NCBI GenBank assembly: GCA_002506755.1
Contig: DAYD01000008.1
Coordinates: 29,601 to 93,600 of the forward strand
DNA from: Euryarchaeota archaeon UBA462
GTDB lineage: Archaea > Thermoplasmatota > Poseidoniia > Poseidoniales > Thalassarchaeaceae
Reading direction: 5' to 3'
DNA length: 64,000 nt
Part shown: positions 26,701 through 34,806 of the stretch, piece after piece
Layout of the letters: every line of letters begins with the position of its first letter
Numbering within the stretch: the stretch's first letter is position 1
Translations under genes and position numbers: made by a program
The notes under the pieces: generated by a model
Database searches by the model: none
Seen by the model: only the letters and a program-made list of their open reading frames with translations
What the model was told of the DNA's origin: nothing

Positions 26701-28967
26701 GCTCTGATCTCCCACTCATCCAGTACTGTAGAAGCAGCGGAGTTCAGGGGAAAGCCTTGTGGATACTTATCGTTGGTATTGTTCAGCCTTGTGTACATCA
26801 AAGTCTCTTGCCACTCGGTGTTGCTGTAGTCAAGCCATGCAATGTGTACATTGTCGAATTGATCTGTTAAAATTGATGGGAACATGGAGCTTGGAGCATA
26901 CGGATAATCATCTGAAGCCCCCTCGCATTGTTCTGCTGTGGAAACAGAGCTAGAAGCTATTTGCTTTATTCCATATGCAGGAAGTCCATCAGGGACCCCA
27001 TCCCACTCAGCTGCACCCCTCAGCCGTAGTCTAGTGTAGTATATCTCATACGCACCCTCGATATCTATGCCTCCTGTGGCACCACTGCAACCAGGGTATA
27101 GTCTACCATCCTGCCATGCCAGGTGAGTATTTCCTGATGTATCAATAGCAATAGATGGGTGTAGACTGTATGCGGGATTATTGGTAATTTGGGTATCGTT
27201 GACTACCACGAGATGCCCATATCCTTGATCGTCTTCTGAAGGGCCCAAGTCTTCTGTATAGTAGCCGCCCTGGGTATTGGTCTCGGTTCCAGAGTCCCCC
27301 CTAGTCCAACCCGGCCAAGGGTTTTCTAGTAGAGAGTGAGGGTCCAGAACGGTCATATAAATCTCTCTTGAGTTGTTGGTGGCTAGATAAATCATAGCCT
27401 CAACCATGATCTCTAGCTCGCTTCCTGAACCAGCAGTCGTGGGAAATTGGTACATCTGTCCCTGCGCATTTGTTGTTCGAGTAGTTACTCCATTGCATGT
27501 CCTAGTGTTCAAACCTGATCCGACTGGACATTGTGCCAAGTCTAACATGTAGCTACCTACTGCGGTATCAGATCCTGCCCAAAGAGGGTATGGTTTTGTC
27601 TGAGCTAGTACACAGGCATCGTGAGCTTGATTGATGCTTTGAGTATCATCATTATCCATTGGAGTCCCTCCATAGGGACCTTCGTCAGAGATTGGAATGA
27701 CTACCCGTGTTGCATTGTCGTTCCATCGATGGTCATCGGCCGTAGGAGGATTAGCTGCCAATCCCTGCCTGCCTTGAGCATCCCTGTAAGAAAGACATGC
27801 CCAGGTTGATGCTGGTCCCCAGAACTCACTGTAGTATCCGCCATCGGCAGGAAGATTCGTAGCCTGATTGTTGTAAACTACTTCAGTAAGCTCCCTTATC
27901 CCTCCGGAAGAGTCACCCCCTCCAAGAGGGGTGCTTCTAGGCCCTTGGCTGCCTGATCCTCCTGTCTGGTATGCAGCAGCACAGTTCCCACTGGTGGCCG
28001 CAGCTGGCCAATTCCCGCTAAGAGCGTAGAGTGTCTCATAAACCGTCATATTTGCCTGTACGAGCAGTGGCTTTAGTCCTTCGAAATATCCGCCACTAGC
28101 AAAATTGCCTCCGTAAAATACGGCGCACATGTCGGCCCATTCAGCATTCATAGAGCCAGAAGTATCAATCGGAACGACCATCTCTACCTGACCTCCTCTT
28201 GTATCGTCCCATACTATTTGGACGAAGTCATTCACGTCTACTGCTATGTCAGGGTGCCCTTTTTGCCCAAGAATTGGAGTAAGCAGTGTGTTATCAATCT
28301 CAACGATTACCATTCTTGCGGTATGATCTATTGAGAGCATTTTGTAAAAAATCTGAGATTGTTGATAATATAGTTCGAGAGGTTCGAAAGAGTCCTCCCA
28401 AACTATGTGTGGGTTGTTGTCTGAGTCTACATCGATTGCAGGCCAATCCCTATTCTGCGGATTGTTCGCTACTTCATAATCATCTGGCACAATAGATAGA
28501 ACGGAATCTAGAGAAGAGTCTCCGCTCTGGTCGTCTAGAGATGGGTCAAGGAGGGTATAGTATATTTTGTACTGACCTGATTTATCCGTCCAAACCACGT
28601 GGACCATGTCATCACTGTCTACTCTAATATCGGGGTGCCACGCCCTATGCGCTCCTGGGTCTGAAATCTGTGTCTCAGCGATTAGAGTCTCGCCCCTTGG
28701 ATCTAACATTTTGTAATAGAGATGATTTGTGTTTCTACTCCAGACTATGTGAACGTTACCTGAGGAGTCAGCATCCATTGCAATCATTCTGTCATTGAAT
28801 GTAGCACTCTGAACAACCTCTATTGGATCTGTAAGCACAACATCGCTTGCACTAGCTGGAGAAGTAAAAGAACCAAGAATACTCACTATCATCAAAAGAA
28901 CGATCGTCAAACCACTTCTCTTGTGGCCTATCCCATCTTGGGGGGCGTAGCCAGTGGGCTGCATCAT
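23715..28967 (-). CDS. Giant cell-surface protein: beta-propeller with inserted VWA domain, CARDB-type repeats, C-terminal anchor
   Basis: 1750 residues. Signal peptide at about 17-41 (hydrophobic LTIVLLMIVSILG, then ASAS). From about 55 to 835 there are seven blades built on a D-x-x-x-x-x-H-x-x-W-x-D core, for example NVHIVWSR, MVHVVWTD, PHIVWED, VQIVWDD, THLAWQD, VHIAWLD and AHLAWSD. Blade 4 is split by about 270 residues that start with VPIDTSGSMN, a von Willebrand A metal site, and include VVIPISDEGP, then resume with REIYMTVLDP. Then come Ig-like NEW3/CARDB-type domains (for example LDLVLEK-like APDLVLEKVTVNQ). The protein ends in a TM segment and a short tail ending DDDDMVF. A surface adhesion or substrate-binding role is inferred. 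Confidence 0.88.
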   Translation of the reverse strand: MMQPTGYAPQDGIGHKRSGLTIVLLMIVSILGSFTSPASASDVVLTDPIEVVQSATFNDRMIAMDADSSGNVHIVWSRNTNHLYYKMLDPRGETLIAETQISDPGAHRAWHPDIRVDSDDMVHVVWTDKSGQYKIYYTLLDPSLDDQSGDSSLDSVLSIVPDDYEVANNPQNRDWPAIDVDSDNNPHIVWEDSFEPLELYYQQSQIFYKMLSIDHTARMVIVEIDNTLLTPILGQKGHPDIAVDVNDFVQIVWDDTRGGQVEMVVPIDTSGSMNAEWADMCAVFYGGNFASGGYFEGLKPLLVQANMTVYETLYALSGNWPAAATSGNCAAAYQTGGSGSQGPRSTPLGGGDSSGGIRELTEVVYNNQATNLPADGGYYSEFWGPASTWACLSYRDAQGRQGLAANPPTADDHRWNDNATRVVIPISDEGPYGGTPMDNDDTQSINQAHDACVLAQTKPYPLWAGSDTAVGSYMLDLAQCPVGSGLNTRTCNGVTTRTTNAQGQMYQFPTTAGSGSELEIMVEAMIYLATNNSREIYMTVLDPHSLLENPWPGWTRGDSGTETNTQGGYYTEDLGPSEDDQGYGHLVVVNDTQITNNPAYSLHPSIAIDTSGNTHLAWQDGRLYPGCSGATGGIDIEGAYEIYYTRLRLRGAAEWDGVPDGLPAYGIKQIASSSVSTAEQCEGASDDYPYAPSSMFPSILTDQFDNVHIAWLDYSNTEWQETLMYTRLNNTNDKYPQGFPLNSAASTVLDEWEIRAVTNWSSDKLGPATCQPECNTADGEHLYPDFNLDRGMPPAFANDLGSGAHLAWSDKRCDPDSPSASKWTLCYVHVLTGLVDLSLACDNKISANTNIEGYPYECPAEAETFYHTIQPGELTTFNISIANPTPGPAELVKDTFTVTMEGVPNNWTATLFYMTNNTPIFDSTKIFLEGGSIDPLYLRVRAPTIYQAKQDELAQISIIATSSKDPAIRSKLTLLTLMDVVHGIELDTSHFQVDVEQGKSAVFSISIKNTGNVYDTFAFYDPTTLEGQNEWALPFGWGVEFPFSISLDPGQSVTRNLKVSVPESQDPGTFAIYLKGWSTGEPVLSIDRGTFDVLELWINVSIRTTGNIVFGVGDTKLYVLPGECARFPIQVDKYFTPGYLVFSTPGAPEERPSGADINSWRFDHWTVDLDFSEWPGGSSSADQDIYWAQIENSYTVTAEMCAPFNATAGIGESMTVRAHLDGAPKVRDSVLILTNVVQRYELESEVPETILELYPGQSYQMDTMISNKGNGPDRFDITIASIVDDAGGFHVWDMNIPRILFEELDRDESQVVPIYVNVPEKTLAGEYTITFNVLSEEPFEDTRLQDQIVLRATIIEFHDMRISLDPSVESKIKTTAPSRIVRYTLNVTNYGNVADQPTIHNHTYDDVNEVWLASPGMGALSTWEVDYALLEGFRTEFPIENPCVELTVEEEVQITQQQAQGNEPDYCFLTAGNTVTLPLMEPYTTLQLVVIVTVAPDASLTDRNIGIKVLSMHGSSEEGGDHDETKIWTDSCTLDDNSDGIPDNLPPDCDTNEQVLEMRLRAPDLVLEKVTVNQREASIGEMISVIVEVTNRGNAHASDVNIILCKDQSESDIKRNGCKENNIVYRQIVAAIMPIGQSETEQQDPITLLYMVQAGNHEIVVVVDPDNNIVETNENNNIESAGTMSSPLGALDVGREVVVKYSVPVIIMGATFSLIGVAGYVIWGRRIEAIARFSELSSLLPGSDDDDMVF
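27350..28184 (-). other. VWA-like domain inserted in blade 4 of the propeller
   Basis: Codons for about residues 262-540 of the giant surface protein. DTSGS (about 268-272) is the first part of a metal-ion-dependent adhesion site, and PISDEG near 428 fits the third-motif aspartate. Several cysteines (DMCAVF, WACLSY, DACVLA, AQCPVG, RTCNGV) suggest disulphides. The flanks are the two halves of one propeller blade. Confidence 0.65.
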
Positions 28968-29045
28968 GCGATGTCGACGATATCGAATACTTAACGTGAA
29001 CGCCTTGAAGTCCTAATTCAGTTTAGTTGGCGGTTTCTTCCTGCT

Positions 29046-29669
29046 TTACACCCATTCCAATGGATCAAAATCCTTTCCAAACCCACCCGTCTCATCAGTA
29101 TCTATGTCAGAAATCCTAGTTTGAGATTGACGAGGTTGACGATTCCTTTTTCCCTCCCAGTCGTCAACGGGTCCTGGTTTCCCCTTGCCAGTTCCGAATC
29201 CGTATTTTATCTGATGGATGAGGGATAGTTTAGTCAACCAAACCTTTCTCATACTCTGCATAAATTCATTCTGAGTGAGTCCGTCTAGCCATACAGGTCT
29301 TGAAAGATTGAATGCCTGCAAAGGTCCAGCCACATCGTTGTTGGTGCGACCTACGTGGAGAACCCAGTCCAAATCAGAGGAGGTCATTCTTATCCTAGTT
29401 TCATGAAGCCATTTTTCCCATTCATGAGAGTCTTCTAGTCCCATCTCCTTCATCGAGTCCTGTTGACCCTCGTCTACTCTTGTTATCGAGTATACAAGTA
29501 CTAGATTCCTCTTTTTTGGAATCACCACATTAAACAGGTGACCCTGTTTTGTAGGGGGGTACCTGACATGCAGGTGGATATGAGCTTGAGGATCTTGAAC
29601 TTCCCTAGCCTCCAATCTTTCACTGTTAAGCCAGGACCGGATTGACTCTGTCGCCTCCCTGTGGTTCAT
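29046..29669 (-). CDS. Hypothetical protein, 207 aa (weak DUF2299-like look)
   Basis: Not firmly recognised. The first 150 residues have alternating strands and helices (HIHLHVRYPP, HLFNVVIPKK, NLVLVYSITR) as in small archaeal alpha/beta proteins such as DUF2299. A basic, Gly/Pro-rich tail follows (KYGFGTGKGKPGPVDD) with an acidic end. No signal peptide or TM segment. It is 24 bp downstream of the acyltransferase gene on the same strand and probably co-transcribed. It could be an accessory protein to that enzyme, but nothing in the sequence says so. Confidence 0.55.
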   Translation of the reverse strand: MNHREATESIRSWLNSERLEAREVQDPQAHIHLHVRYPPTKQGHLFNVVIPKKRNLVLVYSITRVDEGQQDSMKEMGLEDSHEWEKWLHETRIRMTSSDLDWVLHVGRTNNDVAGPLQAFNLSRPVWLDGLTQNEFMQSMRKVWLTKLSLIHQIKYGFGTGKGKPGPVDDWEGKRNRQPRQSQTRISDIDTDETGGFGKDFDPLEWV

Positions 29670-29693
29670 GGGTGTTGCAGTCAGTCGTCCTAT

Positions 29694-31160
29694 TTAGAGC
29701 AAGTTGAGATTAGAACGTGTTTGCTCAATGAGTTTCTCAAGTATTTTACCTTGCTTGGATTTAGCCAAATTGGTTCTCTTCACTGAGTCATAATAGTCCG
29801 AAACAAGGTCGTATCCAAATAAAAATATAATATTTGAAAAATGGAATACAAACATTATGATCAGACAAATGGCAGGTGTGAGTAATGAGAGCGGGGCGAT
29901 CGCGAGAGAAGCGATTAGAGCTATTGGAGGCCAAAAAATAACCGGTGAGAACATTGCCGCTAACATGTGGTAAGTAGTTCTGGCGTCAATTCCTTCATCC
30001 GTTCTATCTCCGAAATACCATGCGAAGAATGCTTGTAGACCGGTGGATGGGATCGAGATCGGTGAAACTAAGGTCATGAGAAACGCTCCAATAAGCCCCT
30101 TACCAAATTCTTTACCGATGCGAACCTTGCCATCATTAATCGAACGCCCGTCTAAATTGTATGATTGTAGAATTTCAGCGGCCTCCGCTGCTGATTGAGT
30201 TATTGCTTCGTAATCCTGCCTACCTGCTATCGCCTCCCGAACTTCTCTTGCAGCTAGGACCTCATCTTTGAAGGACTGCAGGTGTCTTCCTGACTCTTGC
30301 GCTCTCAAGTGGGCTATCAGGTGCCATGCCCTGTAAATTTCCCAACTTGGAGCATTTGGAGTCACATTGGAGACCTCCTCAAAGAGCTTGTCTCGCAGGA
30401 GATTAACCTGTTCTGCTGGTGGTTCTACCCATGAACCAGCTGAGATTATGTTTCCTATTTCTTTTTCATTTGGTGGTCTGACGGGAATAGGATCTGATAA
30501 TTCAACAAAAATGTCGGTCCTAAACAAGTAGTGACACCTGTAATGTAGGCCAACTGGCTGGAGTGCTGGGAGGGGATTTCCTCTATTTCTTGCCAATGCT
30601 GCCGCATTAACTGCGAATCGCATTGGACCTGTCTTGAAGCGATGGGGCCTTGAGTCTTGATGGGACTTGCCCTCGGGCATAACAAGTGCGTTATATCCTG
30701 AGGCCAAGCAATTTGTCATAGTTAGAAGTGTTCTATCATTGATTTCTTTGGCATAGTCCTCATTTGCGACACCACTAGCTATCTCCGGCCTTCTAATCAC
30801 GGGTTGTGAACCCATTCTTCTAGCGAACCAGCCCACGAGAGGCATGGTCATGATGTCATGTCTGCCCATAGAGATAATCCTGCTATCTTGGGCTAGGGTG
30901 AGTAACATAGGGTCTACCAATCCATTTACATGCATTGAAGAGAGTATTCTACCACCTTCATATTCGGAGTTTTTTTCTATCTGTTTTCTCCTGAAAATAT
31001 ACCTCATAGCTACTCCCAACATTAGGAGGATTGCTTTCCAAAAAATAGCATTCCCAGGGTGTTTTCCTGAATGATCCCATGGAAGGTTATCCAACCTTTT
31101 TTTCCTCAATTTCGTGGCACCTGTGGATAGTCTTGGGTCAATGTCAGGAGCTCGTTGCAT
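29694..31160 (-). CDS. PlsC-type glycerolipid acyltransferase
   Basis: 488 residues from ATG 31160 (a GTG at 31169 adds three). The acyltransferase block is at about residues 70-230. The first motif reads SMHVNGLVDPMLL, H-x5-D rather than the usual H-x4-D, as in yeast-type glycerol-3-phosphate acyltransferases (HANQFVDP). Then come GRHDIMTMPLVGWFARRMG, VMPEGKSHQDSRPHRFKTG (the PEG motif) and LQPVGLHYR. The C-terminal half has two or three hydrophobic segments (LIGAFLMTLVSPIS; PVIFWPPIALIASLAIAP; CLIIMFVFHF). The likely reaction is transfer of a fatty acyl group to glycerol- or dihydroxyacetone-phosphate. This is notable in an archaeon, whose core lipids are ether-linked. Confidence 0.85.
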   Translation of the reverse strand: MQRAPDIDPRLSTGATKLRKKRLDNLPWDHSGKHPGNAIFWKAILLMLGVAMRYIFRRKQIEKNSEYEGGRILSSMHVNGLVDPMLLTLAQDSRIISMGRHDIMTMPLVGWFARRMGSQPVIRRPEIASGVANEDYAKEINDRTLLTMTNCLASGYNALVMPEGKSHQDSRPHRFKTGPMRFAVNAAALARNRGNPLPALQPVGLHYRCHYLFRTDIFVELSDPIPVRPPNEKEIGNIISAGSWVEPPAEQVNLLRDKLFEEVSNVTPNAPSWEIYRAWHLIAHLRAQESGRHLQSFKDEVLAAREVREAIAGRQDYEAITQSAAEAAEILQSYNLDGRSINDGKVRIGKEFGKGLIGAFLMTLVSPISIPSTGLQAFFAWYFGDRTDEGIDARTTYHMLAAMFSPVIFWPPIALIASLAIAPLSLLTPAICLIIMFVFHFSNIIFLFGYDLVSDYYDSVKRTNLAKSKQGKILEKLIEQTRSNLNLL

Positions 31161-31211
31161 ATCCGGCACAGTCGGGCGAGCGGGTCTGAGGTCTTGATTA
31201 TTGATAATCCA

Positions 31212-31634
31212 TCATTGCATAAGGCGAGTAATTGATTTAGCTAAGGAAACAGCATCTTCGTTATTCAATGGTTTTGTTTTGAACGGCCAGGAAAGTCCAC
31301 TACCATCTTCGAACTTTGGAATTATGTGAAAGTGAACATGGAAGACACTTTGGTAAGCATTCGGTCCGTTATTCTGTAGAACGTTAAATTCCTCTGCTCC
31401 AGTTGCTTCAAGTATGGCCTTGGAAATCTTTGGAAGAACCCTTCCCAGTGCCTCTGCCGACTCCTCTGATAATTTATCAAGAGTCCGGGCAGGCTCCTTT
31501 GGGACCACTAAAGTGTGGCCGTAACTGAAGGGGTTTATGTCAAGGAAAGCAATCACCTCTCCATCCTCGTATATTTTGTGGCTTGGTATGCTACCCTCGA
31601 TGATCATGGTGAAGATGCTCGGATCATCATCCAT
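31212..31634 (-). CDS. HIT-family nucleotide hydrolase
   Basis: 140 residues from ATG 31634, 4 bp after the upstream flavoprotein stop; a TTG at 31652 would overlap it. The histidine triad is HVHFHIIPKF near residue 105. Earlier elements fit the Hint branch: SIFTMIIEGSIPSHKIYED (N-terminal helix and strand), AFLDINPFSYGHTLVVPK and NVLQNNGPNAYQSVFH. Such enzymes hydrolyse AMP-linked phosphoramidates or dinucleoside polyphosphates. It is likely co-transcribed with the flavoprotein. No missing residues. Confidence 0.92.
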   Translation of the reverse strand: MDDDPSIFTMIIEGSIPSHKIYEDGEVIAFLDINPFSYGHTLVVPKEPARTLDKLSEESAEALGRVLPKISKAILEATGAEEFNVLQNNGPNAYQSVFHVHFHIIPKFEDGSGLSWPFKTKPLNNEDAVSLAKSITRLMQ

Positions 31635-31638
31635 TCGT

Positions 31639-33072
31639 TTAGCCTCCGCCAAGAATCGATTCTGCCAGTGCTGCCATACCCTGTAGGCGAATGGCTTCGA
31701 CCACCTCAGTGTTCATCACTTGGGATTCGTCACTTAGGCTAAGCCCTGATTTCCTTATGTCTCTTATCTTATCTAGGGATGTATTCTGTGCTTCGCTACA
31801 GATTGCCGAAGTCAGCTCTGAGGAAAATTGTACTATCGGGATACCTGTAGGGTCGTGTAGTGACGAGATTTTGCTTGATGATTCGTCTACCGCTGCTTCA
31901 AACATTTCTTCTCCACCAAATTTCGCTTCAGAAGCCCACTCGGATGCATGCGAGCCTGCTAACTTACCAGTTACCAATTCCTCAAGGAGAAGGTTGCCCG
32001 GGAGAGGTGCCTCTCCGTGCATCCCTGAATTTGCGCTCCTTCCTACGGCGTATAGTCCGGTAAACCATAGTCTAGCAGGAAGTCCCTCATCAGTGAAACC
32101 ATCGAAAATAACTCTGCCTGATTCGTCGGATGGAACTCCTCCGATTGTGAAAGCCACGTTAGGAGAAATTGGAATTACATCTCTTGAAATGTCTATTCCG
32201 AGTCTATCCTTTACCCTAGATGATGTTTGAGAGAACCAGACCATTGAATCGGTGTCAATCCCCCTGAGATCTAAAATGCATTTCTCCCCCTCAAGCACCT
32301 CCTCTGGCCCTACATCTTCGCCATTTTCTCTTCTAATTCTACCTCCGACCCCAAGAACATCCATCGGTATATCTATTCCAAAATCCTTCACAGAAAGTGG
32401 GTGTTTTGGAGTTAGTTCCATGCCCCTTAGTTTGACTCCCGCCATCATTGCTAACACCGAGCCAGTTCCTGCTCCATTGCTCGGTGAAGACCATATTCCT
32501 TGGTGACCATCCGTGGCTAGAATCACCGCCTTTGCTTGGATGGGTGAGACCTCGCCGCTGACAATATCCAAGATTATAACGCCTCTGACTTGATTGTTAT
32601 CTGTGACGAGGGTAAGAGGAAGAGAGTCAGTTTTCCTCCTTATGCCCCTCTTGATTACCTGCTCTTCAAGGACCCTAGTTGTCTCTCTTATCGTTGAGTC
32701 CCCGCATCCCGTAAGCCTAGCTGATTTGTGACCAGGGACAATGGCGGCAAAGGGAAGCCCTCCTTCTCTCCTCCTTAGGACTAGGCCCCACCTCTCTAAC
32801 TCAGCCAGGGTATTTACCCCCTCTTTGCAAACACTAGATACCACTGACTGATCTGATGCGTCACCCCCGGAAATTATAGTGTCCTCTGCATGAGATTTTG
32901 AGTCCATCTCGTCGATGGAAACGGCCAATCCAGCAACTGGATTAGCACCGGAGGCGGAGCCCACTCCGAGCTCATCAATCATAAGCGGATTCACGCCTCC
33001 TTCTGCGCAAGCTATTGCTGCACGAAGTGCTGAGGGGCCCGATCCAATCACAACGACATCCCAGGACTCCAT
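31639..33072 (-). CDS. SdhA/NadB-family flavoprotein with altered active site
   Basis: 477 residues from ATG 33072 (MESWDVVVIGSGPSALRAA, the dinucleotide-binding GxGxxA motif). The fold is that of succinate dehydrogenase/fumarate reductase/L-aspartate oxidase: VILATDGHQGIWSSP, GTGSVLAMMAGVKLRGMEL, FTIGGVPSDESGRV and GLYAVGRSANSGMHG before LLLEELVTG. Two substrate-binding residues of the family seem to be missing. The His before MGG is replaced (VAFTIGG), and the HGANRLxxN arginine is lost (HGEAPLPGN). The usual SHT/QGG FAD-attachment region is also changed. FAD binding is well supported, but the substrate is probably not a simple dicarboxylate. No iron-sulfur partner gene is adjacent. Confidence 0.82.
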   Translation of the reverse strand: MESWDVVVIGSGPSALRAAIACAEGGVNPLMIDELGVGSASGANPVAGLAVSIDEMDSKSHAEDTIISGGDASDQSVVSSVCKEGVNTLAELERWGLVLRRREGGLPFAAIVPGHKSARLTGCGDSTIRETTRVLEEQVIKRGIRRKTDSLPLTLVTDNNQVRGVIILDIVSGEVSPIQAKAVILATDGHQGIWSSPSNGAGTGSVLAMMAGVKLRGMELTPKHPLSVKDFGIDIPMDVLGVGGRIRRENGEDVGPEEVLEGEKCILDLRGIDTDSMVWFSQTSSRVKDRLGIDISRDVIPISPNVAFTIGGVPSDESGRVIFDGFTDEGLPARLWFTGLYAVGRSANSGMHGEAPLPGNLLLEELVTGKLAGSHASEWASEAKFGGEEMFEAAVDESSSKISSLHDPTGIPIVQFSSELTSAICSEAQNTSLDKIRDIRKSGLSLSDESQVMNTEVVEAIRLQGMAALAESILGGG

Positions 33073-33137
33073 GCTAACGAGTTGTCCAACGGTCACAATC
33101 TCATGAACGTGACGCCTAGTATGGTTCTGAGCATTCA

Positions 33138-34604
33138 TCAATCTGCTACCGAAATTGCCAGCCTTCTGACCGAGACAGCGGCATCAATCATCTTCTCTGC
33201 TGCTCCTTCAGGGTTGAATCCGGATGACAGTGTGGTCGTCACGACGATTGAAGAGAGCGTCTCACCGTCCGATTCTCTTAAAGTGACTTGTACTGGTCTG
33301 GAACCAGTAGTTCCCTTTGGCCAAGCTAGTCCAATCCATAGAACAGAGCAGTTATCAATCAGCTTACCAAGAACGTCGACCAAATCATTTCCTTCCTCCC
33401 CTATTCTAGCTGATCTTTTGGGTTGTTTTGACTTGAGAGAGTTGAGCCTGATTGTTTGTTGGTGAGGCTCACCGTCTGCAGCAATGATATCTATCTCTAC
33501 CTGAACGTCATTGCCGGAGTGATTGTGAATCATAACGAACAAGTCTCCCTGTCCCTGAGTACATCTTGGAGGGATGTCGAGGTCCATTCTCCAAGGTTGA
33601 TTCACTAGAGACGAGTGCCCTCTGAGCGCGGCGTCCTCTAGCCTATCGATAATCCTGAAAATTCCAGGCTGCCAGACTCTAGTGTGCGCCATTATCCTCT
33701 TCAAGGTCCTGAAAGAGAACTTCGATTCATCATTATTCAGATAGTCTATCGCTGCTACTCTAAACACTCTTTTAGACTCGGAAACCAATTTCTGGTCATC
33801 CAAGAGCCCTAAATGATTCAGGTGAAGTACTCTGAGCAAATGCTCCACCGCAGATTCTGGGGACTGATTAGATCTGACTTTCTTTTCTAATCCTCTTACC
33901 CAGTCGTCCCATGCTCCTGCTGTCTCAGGATCCAGATGAGCTATTACTAAGTCAGACAATACCCTATCCAATGTGCTTTGGTGCAGAGAAGGAGCATGCA
34001 TAGAAAGAAGTGGGAAGTCCTTGTCCGTCATTGGGATTCTTCTCTCCAATTGAAGTGTGTTTATCAGGGAAATAGAGCCTGAAAAGATAGCCAGGCCGAA
34101 AAGGATTGATTCCAATGTTGTACCTGTATTGTACGTTCCTATAGAGTTTACAGAAACAAGAGCGATCGCTGCGCAAAGAAGCCTTGTCCTTTCCCTGAGA
34201 AGTCTCTCGTGTAGCGTGTTCAATATCCTCTCTACTCCGGGATAAGCTTCCATAGAGCTCTTTCCCCCGACCTTGAGCTGAAGTCGATCCCTGGCAGACA
34301 TATGAGCAAATGAGGATGCGGCCAAAGTTGGGAGGAAAAGTAGCGTCTGAACCCCAAAAAATATCTCACCTACTCCCGTATCAAAAAAACTCCATCCAGT
34401 CGCGAGAAGTGAGACGTAAAATAGGGCAATGAATGAAATTAGAATCCTCGCTTCCTTGCTCCCCCTTACTGTTATTACTCTAGTCCATAAATCTCTTTGA
34501 GAGTCTCTTATTCTGACTCTTCTATTTAATGCAGATTCGGAGGCTTGCCCAAATGTGCTATCTTCCCCATATGGATTTGGGAGGTCAGATGAGCCGGTCG
34601 CCAC
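33138..34604 (-). CDS. Hypothetical membrane protein, 488 aa
   Basis: Not recognised. GTG start. A charged N-terminal region of about 55 residues precedes two hydrophobic segments (about 58-78 and 83-103), a basic cytoplasmic loop, and two more (about 145-160 and 168-188). The C-terminal 290 residues are soluble: first a helical part, then a beta-rich part containing GQGDLFVMIHNHSGNDVQVEID. That part resembles a carbohydrate-binding or Ig-type module by eye only. It is 65 bp upstream of the flavoprotein start on the same strand. tRNA-Arg begins about 100 bp away on the other strand. Confidence 0.6.
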   Translation of the reverse strand: MATGSSDLPNPYGEDSTFGQASESALNRRVRIRDSQRDLWTRVITVRGSKEARILISFIALFYVSLLATGWSFFDTGVGEIFFGVQTLLFLPTLAASSFAHMSARDRLQLKVGGKSSMEAYPGVERILNTLHERLLRERTRLLCAAIALVSVNSIGTYNTGTTLESILFGLAIFSGSISLINTLQLERRIPMTDKDFPLLSMHAPSLHQSTLDRVLSDLVIAHLDPETAGAWDDWVRGLEKKVRSNQSPESAVEHLLRVLHLNHLGLLDDQKLVSESKRVFRVAAIDYLNNDESKFSFRTLKRIMAHTRVWQPGIFRIIDRLEDAALRGHSSLVNQPWRMDLDIPPRCTQGQGDLFVMIHNHSGNDVQVEIDIIAADGEPHQQTIRLNSLKSKQPKRSARIGEEGNDLVDVLGKLIDNCSVLWIGLAWPKGTTGSRPVQVTLRESDGETLSSIVVTTTLSSGFNPEGAAEKMIDAAVSVRRLAISVAD

Positions 34605-34706
34605 AGGCCTACGAATTGTCTCCTGCGCTTCATGGCATCGGAAGACAGGTGATCAGAGCCCTATTTTTCGGGGTAGATTTCTTCAGGGGCTCGTGCTCGC
34701 GAGGAT

Positions 34707-34784
34707 GGGCGTGTAGCATAGCCTGGATAATGCACCGGCCTCCTAAGCCGGGGACCGCGGGTTCGAATCCTGCCGCGCCCGCCA
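34707..34784 (+). tRNA. tRNA-Arg (anticodon CCT)
   Basis: Cloverleaf read by eye: acceptor GGGCGTG pairs with CGCGCCC. The anticodon arm CCGGC-CTCCTAA-GCCGG gives anticodon CCT (reads AGG). The T arm is GCGGG-TTCGAAT-CCTGC. Discriminator G, and the terminal CCA is encoded. No intron. A T-rich TATA-like ccctattttt lies about 40-45 bp upstream. Confidence 0.95.
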
Positions 34785-34806
34785 AATTGTCTTTGGAAAC
34801 TCTAAG

